A DNA stretch of 64,000 nucleotides from Fictibacillus nanhaiensis (GCF_019801215.1 NZ_JAHVJO010000001.1:1116001-1180000); one strand, 5' to 3'. Numbered from the stretch's first letter, positions 8,606-24,607 are shown. Numbers and translations: made by a program. Notes: a model not told the origin generated them from the letters alone.

Positions 8606-10315
8606 ATGAGTTTTGATGGAATAATGACACGCGCAATAACCAATGAACTGAAAGATACATTAACATCTGGAAGAATTTCTAAAGTATATCAGCCACATAA
8701 AACAGATCTTGTGTTTACGATACGAGCAAACGGCAAAAATCATAAACTATTGTTATCTGCTAACCCATCCTTTGCTCGCATTCATTTAACAGAGCATCAA
8801 TACGAAAATCCCGATTCTCCCCCGATGTTTTGTATGCTTTTACGCAAACACTTAGAAGGGGCATTTATCGAATCGATCGAACAGCTTGACATGGAAAGAA
8901 TCTTAAAAATCACCGTAAAAAACCGTGATGAAATTGGTGATGAAACAAGAAAAGTCCTATACGTGGAGATCATGGGAAGACATAGCAACATCATTTTGAC
9001 CGATGATAAGTCAAAAAAAATAATTGACAGCATTAAACATATTCCTAGTTTCCAAAATCGGCATAGAACCATTCTTCCTGGGTTTCCTTATGTGATGCCC
9101 CCTGCCCAGGAAAAAAAGGATCCGTTTTCCATTACAACAAAAGAAGAATTCATATCTAACATTTCTTGGAACGAAGGAAAGCTGGACAAACAGCTCGTTT
9201 CAAGTTTTAGCGGATTTTCTCCTATCCTTGCAAAAGAGATCATCCATCGGGCTGTTTTATCTGTAAAAGATCAAGTTGCAGAATCGTTTTTGTCTGTAAC
9301 AAATCAGCTTGCACAAGGAAAGTATGAACCACAGATGATCGCTGCTGAAAAGAAAGAGTACTTTTCCGTGATTCCGTTGACACATGTTACAGGTAACATT
9401 CGCACGTTTAAAACTGTGAGTATGTTGTTGGATCGTTTCTTTTTTGGTAAAGCAGATCGTGATCGAATTAAACAACAGGCAAATGATTTGGAAAAATATT
9501 TGTCTAACGAATACGATAAAATCACAAAAAAAATTGGCAAATTAAAACGAGAACTCGAGCAAACCGTTAACGCTGAAGAATTTCAGCGAAAAGGAGAGCT
9601 TCTTACTGCATATATGTATTTAGCAAAAAAAGGGGATAAATACATCGAAGTTGAAGATTATTTCAGTGAAGATCAGGCAGTAGTAAAGATCGAATTGGAT
9701 CCTCTAAAAAACCCTGCAGATAATGCACAGAGCTATTTTAAAAAATATGCAAAACTGAAGAAATCAGTATCCATCATCAAAGATCAAATTGAAAAAGCAG
9801 AGAATGAACTTCTCTATTTTGAACGCCTTATCGTCCAAATGGACTCAGCTTCTATGAAAGATGTAGAAGAGATCCGAGAAGAGCTTGGAGAAGGTGGTTA
9901 TCTTAAAACTCGACAAAGTAAACAAAAGAAAAAACAAAATGCCGCACCTCAGCCAGAAAAATTCATCTCAAGTGATGGTACTGAGATATTGGTCGGCAAG
10001 AATAATAAACAAAATGACCATCTCACTTTTAAACTAGGACGAGCAAATGAAACGTGGCTTCACACAAAAGACATCCCTGGGTCACATGTTGTTATTCGAT
10101 CTGCGTCACCTAGTGAAACAGACCTAAATGAGGCAGCCATCTTAGCAGGGTTCTTTAGCAAAGCGAAAAGCTCCAGTTCTGTTCCTGTCGATTTCACCTT
10201 AATTAAACATGTAAAGAAACCGAACGGATCAAAGCCTGGATTTGTCATCTATGATAATCAGCAAACACTTTATGTAACACCAGATGAAGACATTGTATGG
10301 CAATTAAAAAAATAA
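8606..10315 (+). CDS. rqcH: Ribosome quality control protein RqcH (NFACT family, FbpA/YloA)
   Basis: RqcH binds 50S subunits stuck with peptidyl-tRNA and recruits tRNA-Ala to add C-terminal poly-alanine degradation tags; orthologues were first described as fibronectin-binding proteins. The 569-residue product has an NFACT-N domain (MSFDGIMTRA start, PPMFCMLLRKH, VEIMGRHSNIIL), a central coiled coil at about 270-440, and an NFACT-R domain with WLHTKDIPGSHVVIRS. The ATG at 8606, eight bases after AGAGGTGA, was chosen over an upstream GTG inside that site. At 97-98 it has Glu-Arg where B. subtilis, as I recall it, has the functionally required Asp-Arg. It converges on the pyr operon end. Confidence 0.95.
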   Translation: MSFDGIMTRAITNELKDTLTSGRISKVYQPHKTDLVFTIRANGKNHKLLLSANPSFARIHLTEHQYENPDSPPMFCMLLRKHLEGAFIESIEQLDMERILKITVKNRDEIGDETRKVLYVEIMGRHSNIILTDDKSKKIIDSIKHIPSFQNRHRTILPGFPYVMPPAQEKKDPFSITTKEEFISNISWNEGKLDKQLVSSFSGFSPILAKEIIHRAVLSVKDQVAESFLSVTNQLAQGKYEPQMIAAEKKEYFSVIPLTHVTGNIRTFKTVSMLLDRFFFGKADRDRIKQQANDLEKYLSNEYDKITKKIGKLKRELEQTVNAEEFQRKGELLTAYMYLAKKGDKYIEVEDYFSEDQAVVKIELDPLKNPADNAQSYFKKYAKLKKSVSIIKDQIEKAENELLYFERLIVQMDSASMKDVEEIREELGEGGYLKTRQSKQKKKQNAAPQPEKFISSDGTEILVGKNNKQNDHLTFKLGRANETWLHTKDIPGSHVVIRSASPSETDLNEAAILAGFFSKAKSSSSVPVDFTLIKHVKKPNGSKPGFVIYDNQQTLYVTPDEDIVWQLKK

Positions 10316-10324
10316 AGCTCTTTT

Positions 10325-10520
10325 CTTAAAGATTGTTGCTCTTGAAAGTTATTGATTTCCGTTACAGGATACTCGCTTTCCTGGGGGCGTGCGGTGAGCC
10401 ACCTTGGCACTCTGTGCTAGTTGTCTCACCTGTCACGCTGATCCCCTAGGAGTCTCGTACCTTTTACTTCAATCAACTTTTCGATGAAGATGAATTGAAA
10501 AGAAAGCAACAATCTTTTAG
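10325..10520. repeat. Interspersed palindromic repeat, copy 1
   Basis: A roughly 196-bp element bounded by a perfect 13-bp inverted repeat, AAAGATTGTTGCT (10328-10340) and AGCAACAATCTTT (10505-10517), extendable to 15 of 16. Inner segments also pair: GAAAGTT-ATTGA with TCAATCAACTTTTC, TCCTGGGGG with CCCCTAGGA, and GGTGAG with CTCACC, so the whole unit can fold into one long imperfect hairpin. It lies between the convergent rqcH and methyltransferase genes. Related copies are at 34551-34745 and 34803-34983. It codes for no protein. Confidence 0.85.
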
Positions 10521-10535
10521 AAATCAGCCATATAA

Positions 10536-10587
10536 AAACAAAAAAGCAGAACAGCTCCTTATGATGGGCTGATCTGCTCTTTTTTTG
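10536..10587. terminator. Bidirectional terminator between rqcH and the pyr operon
   Basis: AGCAGAACAGC (10545-10555) pairs with GCTGATCTGCT (10569-10579), flanked by an A-rich tract on the left and CTTTTTTT on the right. It overlaps the last codons of the methyltransferase gene, serves as terminator of the pyr operon on the minus strand, and can stop rqcH transcripts on the plus strand. Confidence 0.8.
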
Positions 10588-11239
10588 CGATACTGATTAG
10601 GGCGAGTCCCCCCAGTACTTCTGTGTGAATAACATCTTTAAAATGAAGATCCTGCAACAAAGCAGTCAACTCATCTTTCGTATAACGATGTCTTCTCGTA
10701 CTCACATTTGACCATTTTAGTAAAGCGGTTCTTTCAAATCCTGAAATATCATGTTCTTTTGCATACAAGACAGCTGAATCTTGACTCATTTTTTCAGATG
10801 GATTTAGCATTGCGATTATTCCACCTTCTTTGAGAACCCGATGAATTTCTTTTATTCCTTGAGCTGGATTTGGCAGCAAAAACATAACGCACGTAGATAA
10901 TGCAAGATGAAACGCTTCATTCTCAAAAGGAAGATCTTCTGCATCAGCCACTAAAAATTCACTCTTTCCGCTTAGCTCGTGATAAAAAAATTGCTGAATG
11001 CTAGCTTTAACCATCTCAGAGGATATGTCAACTCCAACCAATCTGTCAGCTTCTTCTGCTCCTCGCAATAAAAGTCTTCCCGTTCCGCAGCCAACATCTA
11101 ACACATGTAACTCTTTCCATGATCCTGATTTTTCTTTTAACGAATCATGAATACCCTTAAGCCATGATGTTCGAGCCATGCTATCAAAAAAAGAAACGAG
11201 CTCATCAAATTCTTCACCGTTCATTTTTCTCATAGCCAT
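10559..11239 (-). CDS. Class I SAM-dependent methyltransferase of unknown substrate
   Basis: The 226-residue product has the SAM-binding motif LDVGCGTGRLLLRG (about 46-59), the acidic VGVDISSEM loop, a DAEDLPFENEAFHLA motif and LKEGG, so it belongs to the UbiE/Methyltransf_11 group. No feature defines the substrate. It is the last gene of the pyr operon, 18 bp after pyrE, so it should be expressed with UMP synthesis; I do not recall a methyltransferase there in B. subtilis. The start is uncertain: ATG 11239 is 4 bases and ATG 11233 is 10 bases after GGAG. Confidence 0.85.
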   Translation of the reverse strand: MAMRKMNGEEFDELVSFFDSMARTSWLKGIHDSLKEKSGSWKELHVLDVGCGTGRLLLRGAEEADRLVGVDISSEMVKASIQQFFYHELSGKSEFLVADAEDLPFENEAFHLALSTCVMFLLPNPAQGIKEIHRVLKEGGIIAMLNPSEKMSQDSAVLYAKEHDISGFERTALLKWSNVSTRRHRYTKDELTALLQDLHFKDVIHTEVLGGLALISIAKKEQISPS

Positions 11240-11864
11240 TCTTCTCCTTAAACGTGTCTATTTGGAAGCAGAGACAGTCTCCCAATGTTCAGGATCTTTT
11301 TGCCAAGTTTTCAGCAATGACAATCCCGTTTCACTAATCGCTCCGTATTCTTGAGCTTCCTTTATTAATGTACTAAAATTTGTAACGGTTTGAAAGGAAA
11401 TGTCTTCTTGTCCTAGTGCTTCATCTGCTTTTTTAAGTCCATAGCTAAAGATCGCTACAACGCCTAATACTTCAATTCCTGCCTCACGCAAGGCGATACA
11501 TGATTGTATGGAACTTTTTCCAGTAGAGATTAAATCCTCTACAACAACCGCTTTCTTGCTTCTTTCTGTTAAGCCTTCGATCTGCTTCGCTTTACCGTGA
11601 CCTTTCGCACTCGATCTGACATAGCACATGGGTAAACCCATTTGGTCAGCAACAAAAGCGGCATGGGGAATTCCTGCTGTCGCAGTACCCGCAATTAGGT
11701 CAGCTTCAGGATAGTGAATATGAATTAAAGAAGCGAGTTCTTCTGCAACTTGTTTGCGAATTTCAGGATAGGCAATAATAAGCCGGTTATCACAATAGAT
11801 GGGTGATTTAAGTCCAGACGACCATGTATAGGGATTTTCAGGAGATAAAGTAACGGCCTCAATA

Positions 11865-14273
<2,409 letters not shown>

Positions 14274-14277
<4 letters not shown>

Positions 14278-17200
14278 ACAAACACCTTTTCATTTTGGGT
14301 AAAGGAAGAAAGTGCGTGAGCCGAAAACGAAATGGACTCAAGAACTTCCAACAGTGCAACTGACGTATCCAGGTTTGTGAGACATACGACTCCGCCTTCT
14401 GCACATTCTCTTCGAATTCGGAAACCGTCTCTTGCAGGTATTTTTCCTTTTGTCAGTGTGTTAACAACAAACTGTACTTCACCTTTTCTGATGACGTCTA
14501 GTAAATTTCTTCCCTTACTGCCGATCTTCCCGACGACATCAACTGGAATGCCTTCTTTTTCAATAATGTGAGCTGTCCCTTCTGTAGCCATGATCGTATA
14601 ACCAATTTCATAGAAACGTTTTACCATTTCAAGGGCTTCTGATTTATCTTTATCTGCTACTGTAAAGAGTACAGTTCCATACGAAGGGATCTTCATTCCT
14701 GAAGCGATCAGTCCTTTATATAGTGCTTTTTGGAGATTTTTATCCCGCCCCATTACTTCTCCTGTAGATTTCATCTCAGGTCCAAGGTACGTATCTACTC
14801 TGCGCAGCTTTGCAAATGAGAAAACTGGAACTTTAACCGAAACTTCTTCTGCTTCTTTTTGATAGCCTGTTTGATAGCCTTGTGTTTGTAAGCTTTCACC
14901 GAGTATAACCTTCGTAGCGACATTCGCCATTGGAACTCCTGTTATTTTGCTTAAAAACGGAACCGTTCGACTTGAACGCGGGTTGACTTCTAGAACATAT
15001 ACTTCCTCTTTGTGCCAGACAAACTGGATATTCAACAATCCAATAATCTTTAACCCTTTAGCGATCGATATGGTACGATCAATGATTTTTTGTTTAATTG
15101 TTTCAGGTAATGTCTGTGGAGGATATACAGCGATAGAATCTCCTGAATGGACGCCGGCGCGTTCAATATGTTCCATCATCCCAGGGATAAAAACATCGTT
15201 TCCGTCTGATATGGCATCCACTTCGATTTCTTTTCCTTCAAGGTACCGGTCAACCAATACAGGGTGATCAGGATTAACTCTTGCAGCATTTTCCATGTAC
15301 TGAAGCAGTTCGCTTTCCTGATAAACGATCTCCATCGCTCTTCCGCCAAGTACGTAAGATGGTCTAACTAAGACTGGGTAGCCTATGGATGACGCTATCT
15401 TAACAGCGTCAGTGACTGAAAAGGCCGTTTTACCTGCAGGCTGCGGGATTTCAAGCTGTTCCATCACTCTTTCAAAGCGTTCTCGATCTTCAGCAAGATC
15501 CATGCTGTCAAGTGAAGTACCTAAAATCTTGATCCCTCTTCTTTCAAGTTCCTCAGATAAGTTAATAGCCGTTTGGCCGCCAAATTGGACGATTACGCCT
15601 TCTGGATTTTCGTGCTCAATTACATGCATAACATCTTCCACGGTTAACGGCTCGAAATATAGCTTGTCTGACATACTGAAGTCTGTCGATACCGTTTCAG
15701 GGTTATTATTGATGATGATGGCTTCATATCCTGCTTCTTGTATCGCCCACACCGTATGGACAGTTGCATAATCAAATTCGATCCCTTGTCCAATTCTGAT
15801 CGGTCCTGATCCTAACACAACTACGCTCTTTTTGTCTGTGATCACAGACTCGTCTTCTTCCCCGTATGTTCCATAATAATAGGGAGTAGCTGATTCGAAT
15901 TCAGCAGCACACGTATCTACCATCTTAAATACCGGCATTACATTTTCGTTCTTTCTCATGTGATAAAGCTCGTATTCATCTATCTCCCAAGCTTTCGCGA
16001 TCCAGCGGTCACTGAATCCTTTTTCTTTTGCTTTTTGCAGGATTGAAAGATCGTTCTTTCGCTCCTTAACTCGATTCTCTAATAAAATAATGCCGTGCAG
16101 CTTCTCTAAAAAGAATGGATCGATCTTCGTCCATTCGTGAATTTCCTCTACTGTGATGCCCATTCTAAGTGCTTCAGCAATAAAAAATAATCGCTCGTCA
16201 TCGGCACGGAGAATGTTTTCTTCTACCTGGGATTTTGTTTGTTGCTTCTCTTTTGTCTCAAGATGATAGGCAGAGATTTCGAGTGAACGTACGGCTTTTA
16301 AAAGAGATTCTTCAAAGTTCCGTCCGATCGCCATAACCTCCCCTGTAGCTTTCATCTGTGTTCCTAGCTTACGATTTGCTCCTTCAAACTTATCAAAAGG
16401 CCATCTTGGTATTTTTGTTACGATATAATCGAGTGCAGGTTCAAAACAAGCATACGTCGTTCCTGTCACTGGATTTTTGACCTCATCAAGTGTATACCCG
16501 ACTGCAATTTTGGCTGCAAGCTTTGCGATAGGATACCCTGTTGCTTTTGAAGCGAGTGCAGATGAGCGACTCACTCGAGGATTTACCTCGATGATATAGT
16601 ATTGTGAACTTTTTGGATCAAGAGCTAACTGTACATTACAGCCACCTTCAATTTCAAGAGCTCTAATAATCTTCAGTGACGCGTTTCTAAGCAACTGATA
16701 ATCGCGGTCTGTTAGCGTCTGGCTCGGTGCAACAACAATTGAATCACCTGTATGGATGCCGACAGGATCAATATTTTCCATGTTACAGACAACGATTGCT
16801 GTATCATTTTTATCACGCATCACTTCATACTCTATCTCTTTAAAACCTGCAATGCTTTTCTCGATCAGTACTTGACCGACTGGGCTTGCTTGTAGCCCGG
16901 CTGGTGTAATCTCTAAGAACTCTTCTTCATTGTGAACGATTCCGCCACCTGTTCCGCCTAAAGTAAAGGCTGGGCGAATGATCACTGGATATCCGTTGTG
17001 TTCTACAAACGCTTTCGCTTCATCCATGTTCCGAACAATAGCACTTTCGGGTACTGGTTCATTTAGATCGTTCATTAGATTTCTAAATAAATCGCGATCT
17101 TCAGCCTGCTGAATGGAATGTAGTTTTGTTCCTAACAATTCTACATTGTATTCTTTTAGAATTCCTGAATCAGATAATTCTACAGCAAGGTTCAACCCGG

Positions 17201-17480
17201 TTTGTCCGCCTAACGTCGCGAGCAATCCATCTGGACGCTCTTGGCGGATAATTCTTGACACAAATTCAAGGGTTAACGGTTCGATGTATACCTTATCTGC
17301 CATATTTGGATCTGTCATGATTGTGGCTGGGTTTGAATTTACTAGAACTACCTCATACCCTTCTTCTTTTAGAGCCTGACAAGCCTGCGTCCCTGCATAA
17401 TCGAATTCAGCTGCTTGTCCGATCACGATAGGGCCTGATCCAATCACTAAAATCTTTCGAATGTCATGTCGTTTAGGCAT
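14274..17480 (-). CDS. carB: Carbamoyl phosphate synthase, large subunit
   Basis: Synthesises carbamoyl phosphate from bicarbonate, ammonia and two ATP. The 1068-residue product is the expected internal duplication: each half opens with a VIGSGP or VLGSGP-type loop and includes an ATP-grasp domain (for example [12 protein letters not shown] in the first and [12 protein letters not shown] in the second). A C-terminal MGS-like allosteric domain covers about 930-1068. It is the pyrimidine-operon copy (pyrAB in B. subtilis), overlapping carA by 8 bp. Confidence 0.97.
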
Positions 17481-18566
17481 AATGCATCAAACCTTCTTTC
17501 TTCGTTGTTTTTATCAAACTCATGAACTCATCAAAAATCACATTTGAGTCGTGCGGTCCTGGTGAAGCTTCTGGATGATACTGAATGGAAAACGCTGGTT
17601 TAACTTTATGTTTTAACCCTTCAACCGTTCCATCATTGACTGCTTGATGGGTAAGTTCAAGGTCAGAATGTGCTAACGAATGTTCTGTAACAGAGTAACC
17701 GTGATTTTGGGAGGTGAGAGCGATTTTTCCCGTAGAAAGATCTTTTACCGGATGATTTGAACCTCTATGACCAAACTTCAGTTTTTCTGTATCCGCACCG
17801 CAAGCTAGTGCAAGCAGCTGGTGACCAAGACAAATCCCTAAAATCGGAATGTTATGAGATAAAAGTTCTTGGATCATCTTTATGCCTGGCTGCACCTCTT
17901 TTGGATCTCCAGGTCCATTACTCAGCAGTACACCATCAGGCTGCAATCTGATAATATCAGCTGCAGACGTGTTAAAAGGAACAACAATCACGTCACAAAG
18001 TCTTCTTGATAATTCACGAAGCATCCCGCTCTTTACACCAAAATCTACTACTACAACACGATATCCGCTGTTTGGCAGATGGTAAGGAGTTTTCGTAGAT
18101 ACTTTCATAACTTGATTTACAATTAACGGGGATGCGTTTAACTCGTTGATTATTTCTGGAGCATTATCAATCGTGTTGGACAGCTTCCCCTTCAAAGTTC
18201 CATGCTCACGTATCTTTCTTGTTAACTTGCGTGTATCAATTCCATAAAGGCCAGGAATATCTTTTGCTGTAAGCCAGCTGCTTAATGATTGCATTCCTTC
18301 ATGGTGGCTTGGAAACTCAGCATGTTCGTTAACAATAATTCCACTTGTTGCAGGGCGAATGGATTCGTAGTCTGAACGGTTAATTCCGTAATTTCCAATT
18401 AACGGATATGTGAACACGATAATTTGATCACAATAAGATGGGTCTGTAAGTACCTCTTGATACCCAGTCATACTTGTTGTGAAAACTACTTCTCCGCTAG
18501 ACTCTCGCTGTGACCCAAATGCAAGACCGTTAAAAATTGTCCCATCTTCTAAAATTAAATAACGTT

Positions 18567-18570
<4 letters not shown>
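17473..18570 (-). CDS. carA: Carbamoyl phosphate synthase, small (glutaminase) subunit
   Basis: Hydrolyses glutamine and channels ammonia to CarB. The class I glutaminase triad is visible in the 365-residue product: nucleophile Cys in [11 protein letters not shown] (about 245-255) and His-Glu in [11 protein letters not shown] near 333-343. The N-terminal CarA domain begins [19 protein letters not shown] overlap with pyrC upstream. Confidence 0.97.
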
Positions 18571-20881
<2,311 letters not shown>

Positions 20882-22201
20882 TTATGCAGCTGTATCGTTA
20901 TCATTTGTTTTAAACATTTTGGTGATTAGATCATTATCATTTTCCCTGCCTGGCAGCACAAGGTTTAAGATAATCCCGATTATCGTAGCAAGTGCCATGC
21001 CTGCTATTTCAAAGTTCGCGTTTATCTTCAATGCTGCACCGCCAATTCCGGTGACAAGAATAACAGAAGAGATGATCAGGTTTCGTTTGTTGCCAAAATC
21101 AACATTGTTGTCCACAAGCATCCTTAATCCAGATGAAGCGATAATTCCAAACAGCAGGATCGAAACTCCGCCCATCACGGCAGTCGGTATCGTGCTGATT
21201 AATGCAGTTACCTTGCCTGAAAAACCGAACAGGATGGCGGTTACTGCTGCGCCTCCGATAACAAATACGGAATAAACTCGTGTGATGGCTAGCACCCCAA
21301 TGTTTTCGCCGTACGTTGTAACCGGCGGTCCTCCGATCATTGAACCGATCATAACTCCTAATCCGTCTCCTAAAATAGAGCGGTGAAGACCTGGTTTCTC
21401 AATAAAGTTACGTCCTACTACTTTCGACAACACAAGCTGATGTCCGATATGTTCAGAGATGGTTACTACTGCGACCGGCATCATGATCGCTGCGATCGTC
21501 CATGAAAAGTCAGGTGTGTATGTGACAAATGGGACTATAAAATCTGGAGCTTCGATCCACTTTGCCTCAGCTACCTTTGAAAAATCAACAATTCCTTTGT
21601 AAAAAGCGAAGCAAAATCCAGCTATGATTCCGATTAAGATCGGGATAATTCCTAATATACCTCTAAAGAAGATGGAGAACACGATGGTTACTCCTAGTGT
21701 GAAGAGTGCAACTGTGAAATGAGTAAGGCTGTAAGTGTCTGTTCCTGGCAAATTCATCGCCATGCCAACCGCAACATTTGCCAGACCTAGTCCGATTACA
21801 ATAATTACAGGCCCCACTACAACTGGCGGCAATATGCGCATAAGCCATTTAAAACCAAATCCTTTGATTAAGAGGGCAATGACCCCATATACGAGTCCAG
21901 CTAAAAAGCTACCAATCATCGCTGCTTCTGGCCCGCCAAAAGCTTTTACAGTCAAAATAGGTGTAATGAATGCGAAGCTGGATCCTAGATAAGCAGGTAT
22001 CTGGCCTCTCGTAACTAAAAGGTAAGCTAATGTAGCAAGCCCGCTTGAAATAAGTGCAACACCTGGGTGAAGTCCTACTAAGAAAGGCACTAATACTGTT
22101 GCACCAAACATGGCGAATAAGTGCTGAAGGCTTAAAGTAAACCATTGTGTTACAGGTGGTTTTTCATTTACATCTAAAATGGCTTTTCTGTTGTTTTCCA
22201 T
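20882..22201 (-). CDS. pyrP: Uracil permease
   Basis: NCS2-family uracil:proton symporter in the cytoplasmic membrane. The 439-residue product shows about 12-14 hydrophobic segments and the NCS2 signatures near SSFAFITP and GPPVTTYGENIGVLA. It sits between pyrR and pyrB, each flanked by an attenuator, so uptake falls when UMP is high. The start has TAGGAGG 8-9 bases upstream. Confidence 0.95.
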   Translation of the reverse strand: MENNRKAILDVNEKPPVTQWFTLSLQHLFAMFGATVLVPFLVGLHPGVALISSGLATLAYLLVTRGQIPAYLGSSFAFITPILTVKAFGGPEAAMIGSFLAGLVYGVIALLIKGFGFKWLMRILPPVVVGPVIIVIGLGLANVAVGMAMNLPGTDTYSLTHFTVALFTLGVTIVFSIFFRGILGIIPILIGIIAGFCFAFYKGIVDFSKVAEAKWIEAPDFIVPFVTYTPDFSWTIAAIMMPVAVVTISEHIGHQLVLSKVVGRNFIEKPGLHRSILGDGLGVMIGSMIGGPPVTTYGENIGVLAITRVYSVFVIGGAAVTAILFGFSGKVTALISTIPTAVMGGVSILLFGIIASSGLRMLVDNNVDFGNKRNLIISSVILVTGIGGAALKINANFEIAGMALATIIGIILNLVLPGRENDNDLITKMFKTNDNDTAA

Positions 22202-22233
22202 ATGTTTTACCTCCTATTTTTGAAAGACTAAAC

Positions 22234-22345
22234 GATAAAAACCTCTCTTGCGTAGCAAGAGAGGCTGCTGGAGGTATACGTACACACTAATTCCTTTAGC
22301 TGCACGACTTTTCATTACCTCCCTTGCCAGCCTCTCTGGACTGAT
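22234..22345 (-). promoter_or_regulatory. pyr attenuator between pyrR and pyrP
   Basis: The minus-strand RNA carries AGTCCAGAGAGGCT at 22342-22329, an exact match to the PyrR-binding consensus ARUCCNGNGAGGYU as I recall it. It is followed by a strong terminator hairpin at 22241-22266 (GCCTCTCTTGC pairing with GCAAGAGAGGT) and TTTTTATC. It lies in the short gap between pyrR and pyrP. Confidence 0.92.
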
Positions 22346-22357
22346 TTTAAAGGGAAT

Positions 22358-22915
<558 letters not shown>

Positions 22916-22945
22916 TTAAAGCACTGCCTTTAACCGTTTTTCTCA

Positions 22946-23040
22946 CAAAAAAATCCTCCCGTCACGCATGACGAGAGGATAGAGAATCCCAATAAAGAAT
23001 CTCTTAAATGACGTTTCCTTCTCAGCCTCACGGGACTAAA
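22946..23040 (-). promoter_or_regulatory. pyr leader attenuator upstream of pyrR
   Basis: The RNA has AGTCCCGTGAGGCT (23037-23024), fitting the PyrR-binding consensus at every position. It is followed by a terminator, ATCCTC(T)CGTCA hairpin at 22953-22980, and a TTTTTTTGTG tract. It lies between the pyr promoter and pyrR. Confidence 0.93.
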
Positions 23041-23065
23041 GTTAAAGGACTATTAAGTTACATTG

Positions 23066-23094
23066 ATTATGACAAAGTGGTATTCTTTTGTCAA
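23066..23094 (-). promoter_or_regulatory. Sigma-A promoter of the pyr operon
   Basis: TTGACA at 23089-23094 and CATAAT at 23066-23071 with a 17-bp spacer. The -35 box overlaps the stop codon of the upstream pseudouridine synthase gene. Transcription would start about 25 bases before the first PyrR loop. Confidence 0.85.
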
Positions 23095-24005
23095 CTTCTT
23101 TTCTCTAATAAATCAAGAAGCTCTGTCATTTCAGCAGGAATGCCTCTTTCAAATTCCATGTATTCACCCGTTCTCGGATGATTAAACCCAAGAGTTTGAG
23201 CATGAAGGGCTTGTCCTTCAATCGGAAGTGTTTTAGACGGACCATACTTAGGGTCTCCCGCTAACGGAAAACCAATATATTTCATATGAACACGAATTTG
23301 ATGAGTTCTTCCCGTTTCAAGCTGACATTCCACATATGTGAAGTTAGTGAAACGTTTGATTACATTAAAATGTGTCACAGCATCGCGGCTGTTATCATCC
23401 GTCACAGTCATCTTTTGACGATCGCTCTTATCTCTTCCGATCGGTGCATCAATCGTTCCTTGATCATGCGGCATAACGCCATGAACAATAGCTTTATACA
23501 CTCTTGTCGTTGTTTTTTCTTTGAGCTGGTTAACAAGAGATTCATGAGCCAAATCATTTTTGGCAACCATCAGTAAGCCTGAAGTATCTTTATCTATTCG
23601 GTGTACGATGCCAGGGCGCAAGACTCCGTTAATACCAGAAAGATCTTTGCAATGAGCCATCAGACCGTTAACGAGTGTGCCGTCAAAATGACCAGGAGCA
23701 GGATGAACAACCATCCCTCTTGGTTTATTGACAACAAGAACATCTTCGTCTTCATAAACAATATCAAGATTCATTTCCTGAGGTACAACGTCTAGTTCTT
23801 GTGGTTCAGGGATTACAATCTCTACAACATCACCAGTCACACATTTATAATTGGACTTTACTGGTTTGTCATTTAACAAAACAATATCTTCTTTTATCCA
23901 GTTTTGTATCTGTGATCGTGACCAATCATTCTGCACATCAGACAAAACTTTATCAATACGGTTGCCTTCCTGCTCACTGGTTACCGTATACTCAAATTTA
24001 TTCAT
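23091..24005 (-). CDS. rluD: RluD-type 23S rRNA pseudouridine synthase (YlyB-like)
   Basis: Isomerises specific uridines in 23S rRNA, probably in helix 69. The 304-residue product has an N-terminal S4 RNA-binding domain (about 15-75) and the RluA-family catalytic motif [12 protein letters not shown] (about 135-146) with the active-site Asp. GRTHQIRVH follows near 232. It overlaps lspA by 8 bp and is the usual Bacillus neighbour of pyrR. The exact target site is inferred from family membership. Confidence 0.92.
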   Translation of the reverse strand: MNKFEYTVTSEQEGNRIDKVLSDVQNDWSRSQIQNWIKEDIVLLNDKPVKSNYKCVTGDVVEIVIPEPQELDVVPQEMNLDIVYEDEDVLVVNKPRGMVVHPAPGHFDGTLVNGLMAHCKDLSGINGVLRPGIVHRIDKDTSGLLMVAKNDLAHESLVNQLKEKTTTRVYKAIVHGVMPHDQGTIDAPIGRDKSDRQKMTVTDDNSRDAVTHFNVIKRFTNFTYVECQLETGRTHQIRVHMKYIGFPLAGDPKYGPSKTLPIEGQALHAQTLGFNHPRTGEYMEFERGIPAEMTELLDLLEKRS

Positions 24006-24462
24006 TCTCTGTCTCCTTCTGTTTGCTTTCCATAAAGCTCTGTATAAAAATCAATCCCACACCAACTACTAATGCACTGTCTGCAATATTAAAAATCGGG
24101 AAATCATAGCTTCCAATATACGTATCCAAAAAGTCGACAACTTCTCCACGTAAAAGGCGATCAATAAAGTTCCCTAGCGCTCCACCTAGAACAAGTGCCA
24201 ATGCAAATTTCAGCAATTTGTCAGTAGCATGTTTTTGCAAATAGTAGACAACTGCCCCAACAACAACAATCGTTATTAGAATAAAAAAGTAACGTTGATC
24301 TTGCAGTATACCGAAAGCCGCTCCTCTGTTTCGGTGAGAGGTTATGTAAAAAACTTGATCAATTACAGGGATAGATTGCCCTAGATCCATTTTTTTTACA
24401 ATCATCCATTTTGTTACTTGGTCAACGGCGAATACTAGCAAGGCCACAAGATAATAAAACAA
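23998..24462 (-). CDS. lspA: Lipoprotein signal peptidase (signal peptidase II)
   Basis: Aspartic membrane protease that cleaves signal peptides of lipidated prolipoproteins. The 154-residue product has four membrane segments and both catalytic Asp motifs, [16 protein letters not shown] (about 100-115) and [12 protein letters not shown] (about 124-135). The start codon is TTG at 24462, five bases after GGAGGAG; no ATG fits. It has its own likely promoter after the ileS terminator. Confidence 0.95.
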   Translation of the reverse strand: MFYYLVALLVFAVDQVTKWMIVKKMDLGQSIPVIDQVFYITSHRNRGAAFGILQDQRYFFILITIVVVGAVVYYLQKHATDKLLKFALALVLGGALGNFIDRLLRGEVVDFLDTYIGSYDFPIFNIADSALVVGVGLIFIQSFMESKQKETENE

Positions 24463-24498
24463 TAGAACTCCTCCGATTCAGAAATGATGTCTTTATGA

Positions 24499-24528
24499 AT
24501 TGTAGCACAGCAATCGGAACTTCTACAA
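24499..24528 (-). promoter_or_regulatory. Likely sigma-A promoter for lspA-rluD
   Basis: TTGTAG (24523-24528) and TACAAT (24499-24504) with an 18-bp spacer, just downstream of the ileS terminator and about 40 bases before the lspA start. Confidence 0.6.
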
Positions 24529-24573
24529 TTTAATTTACCCAATGTTAATATAATTTGTGTGTGGATAACAATA

Positions 24574-24598
24574 AGAAAAATCCCGCCAAAGCGGGATT
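24574..24598 (-). terminator. Terminator after ileS
   Basis: AATCCCGC / GCGGGATT stem (24579-24598) with loop TTTG on the minus strand, followed by TTTTTCTTAT, 10 bp past the ileS stop. Confidence 0.88.
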
Positions 24599-24607
24599 TC
24601 CTCGTGG

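Noticed and set aside
15385-15771. 128-codon plus-strand frame inside carB
   Set aside because: Antisense shadow of a highly conserved enzyme; codon bias belongs to the minus strand.
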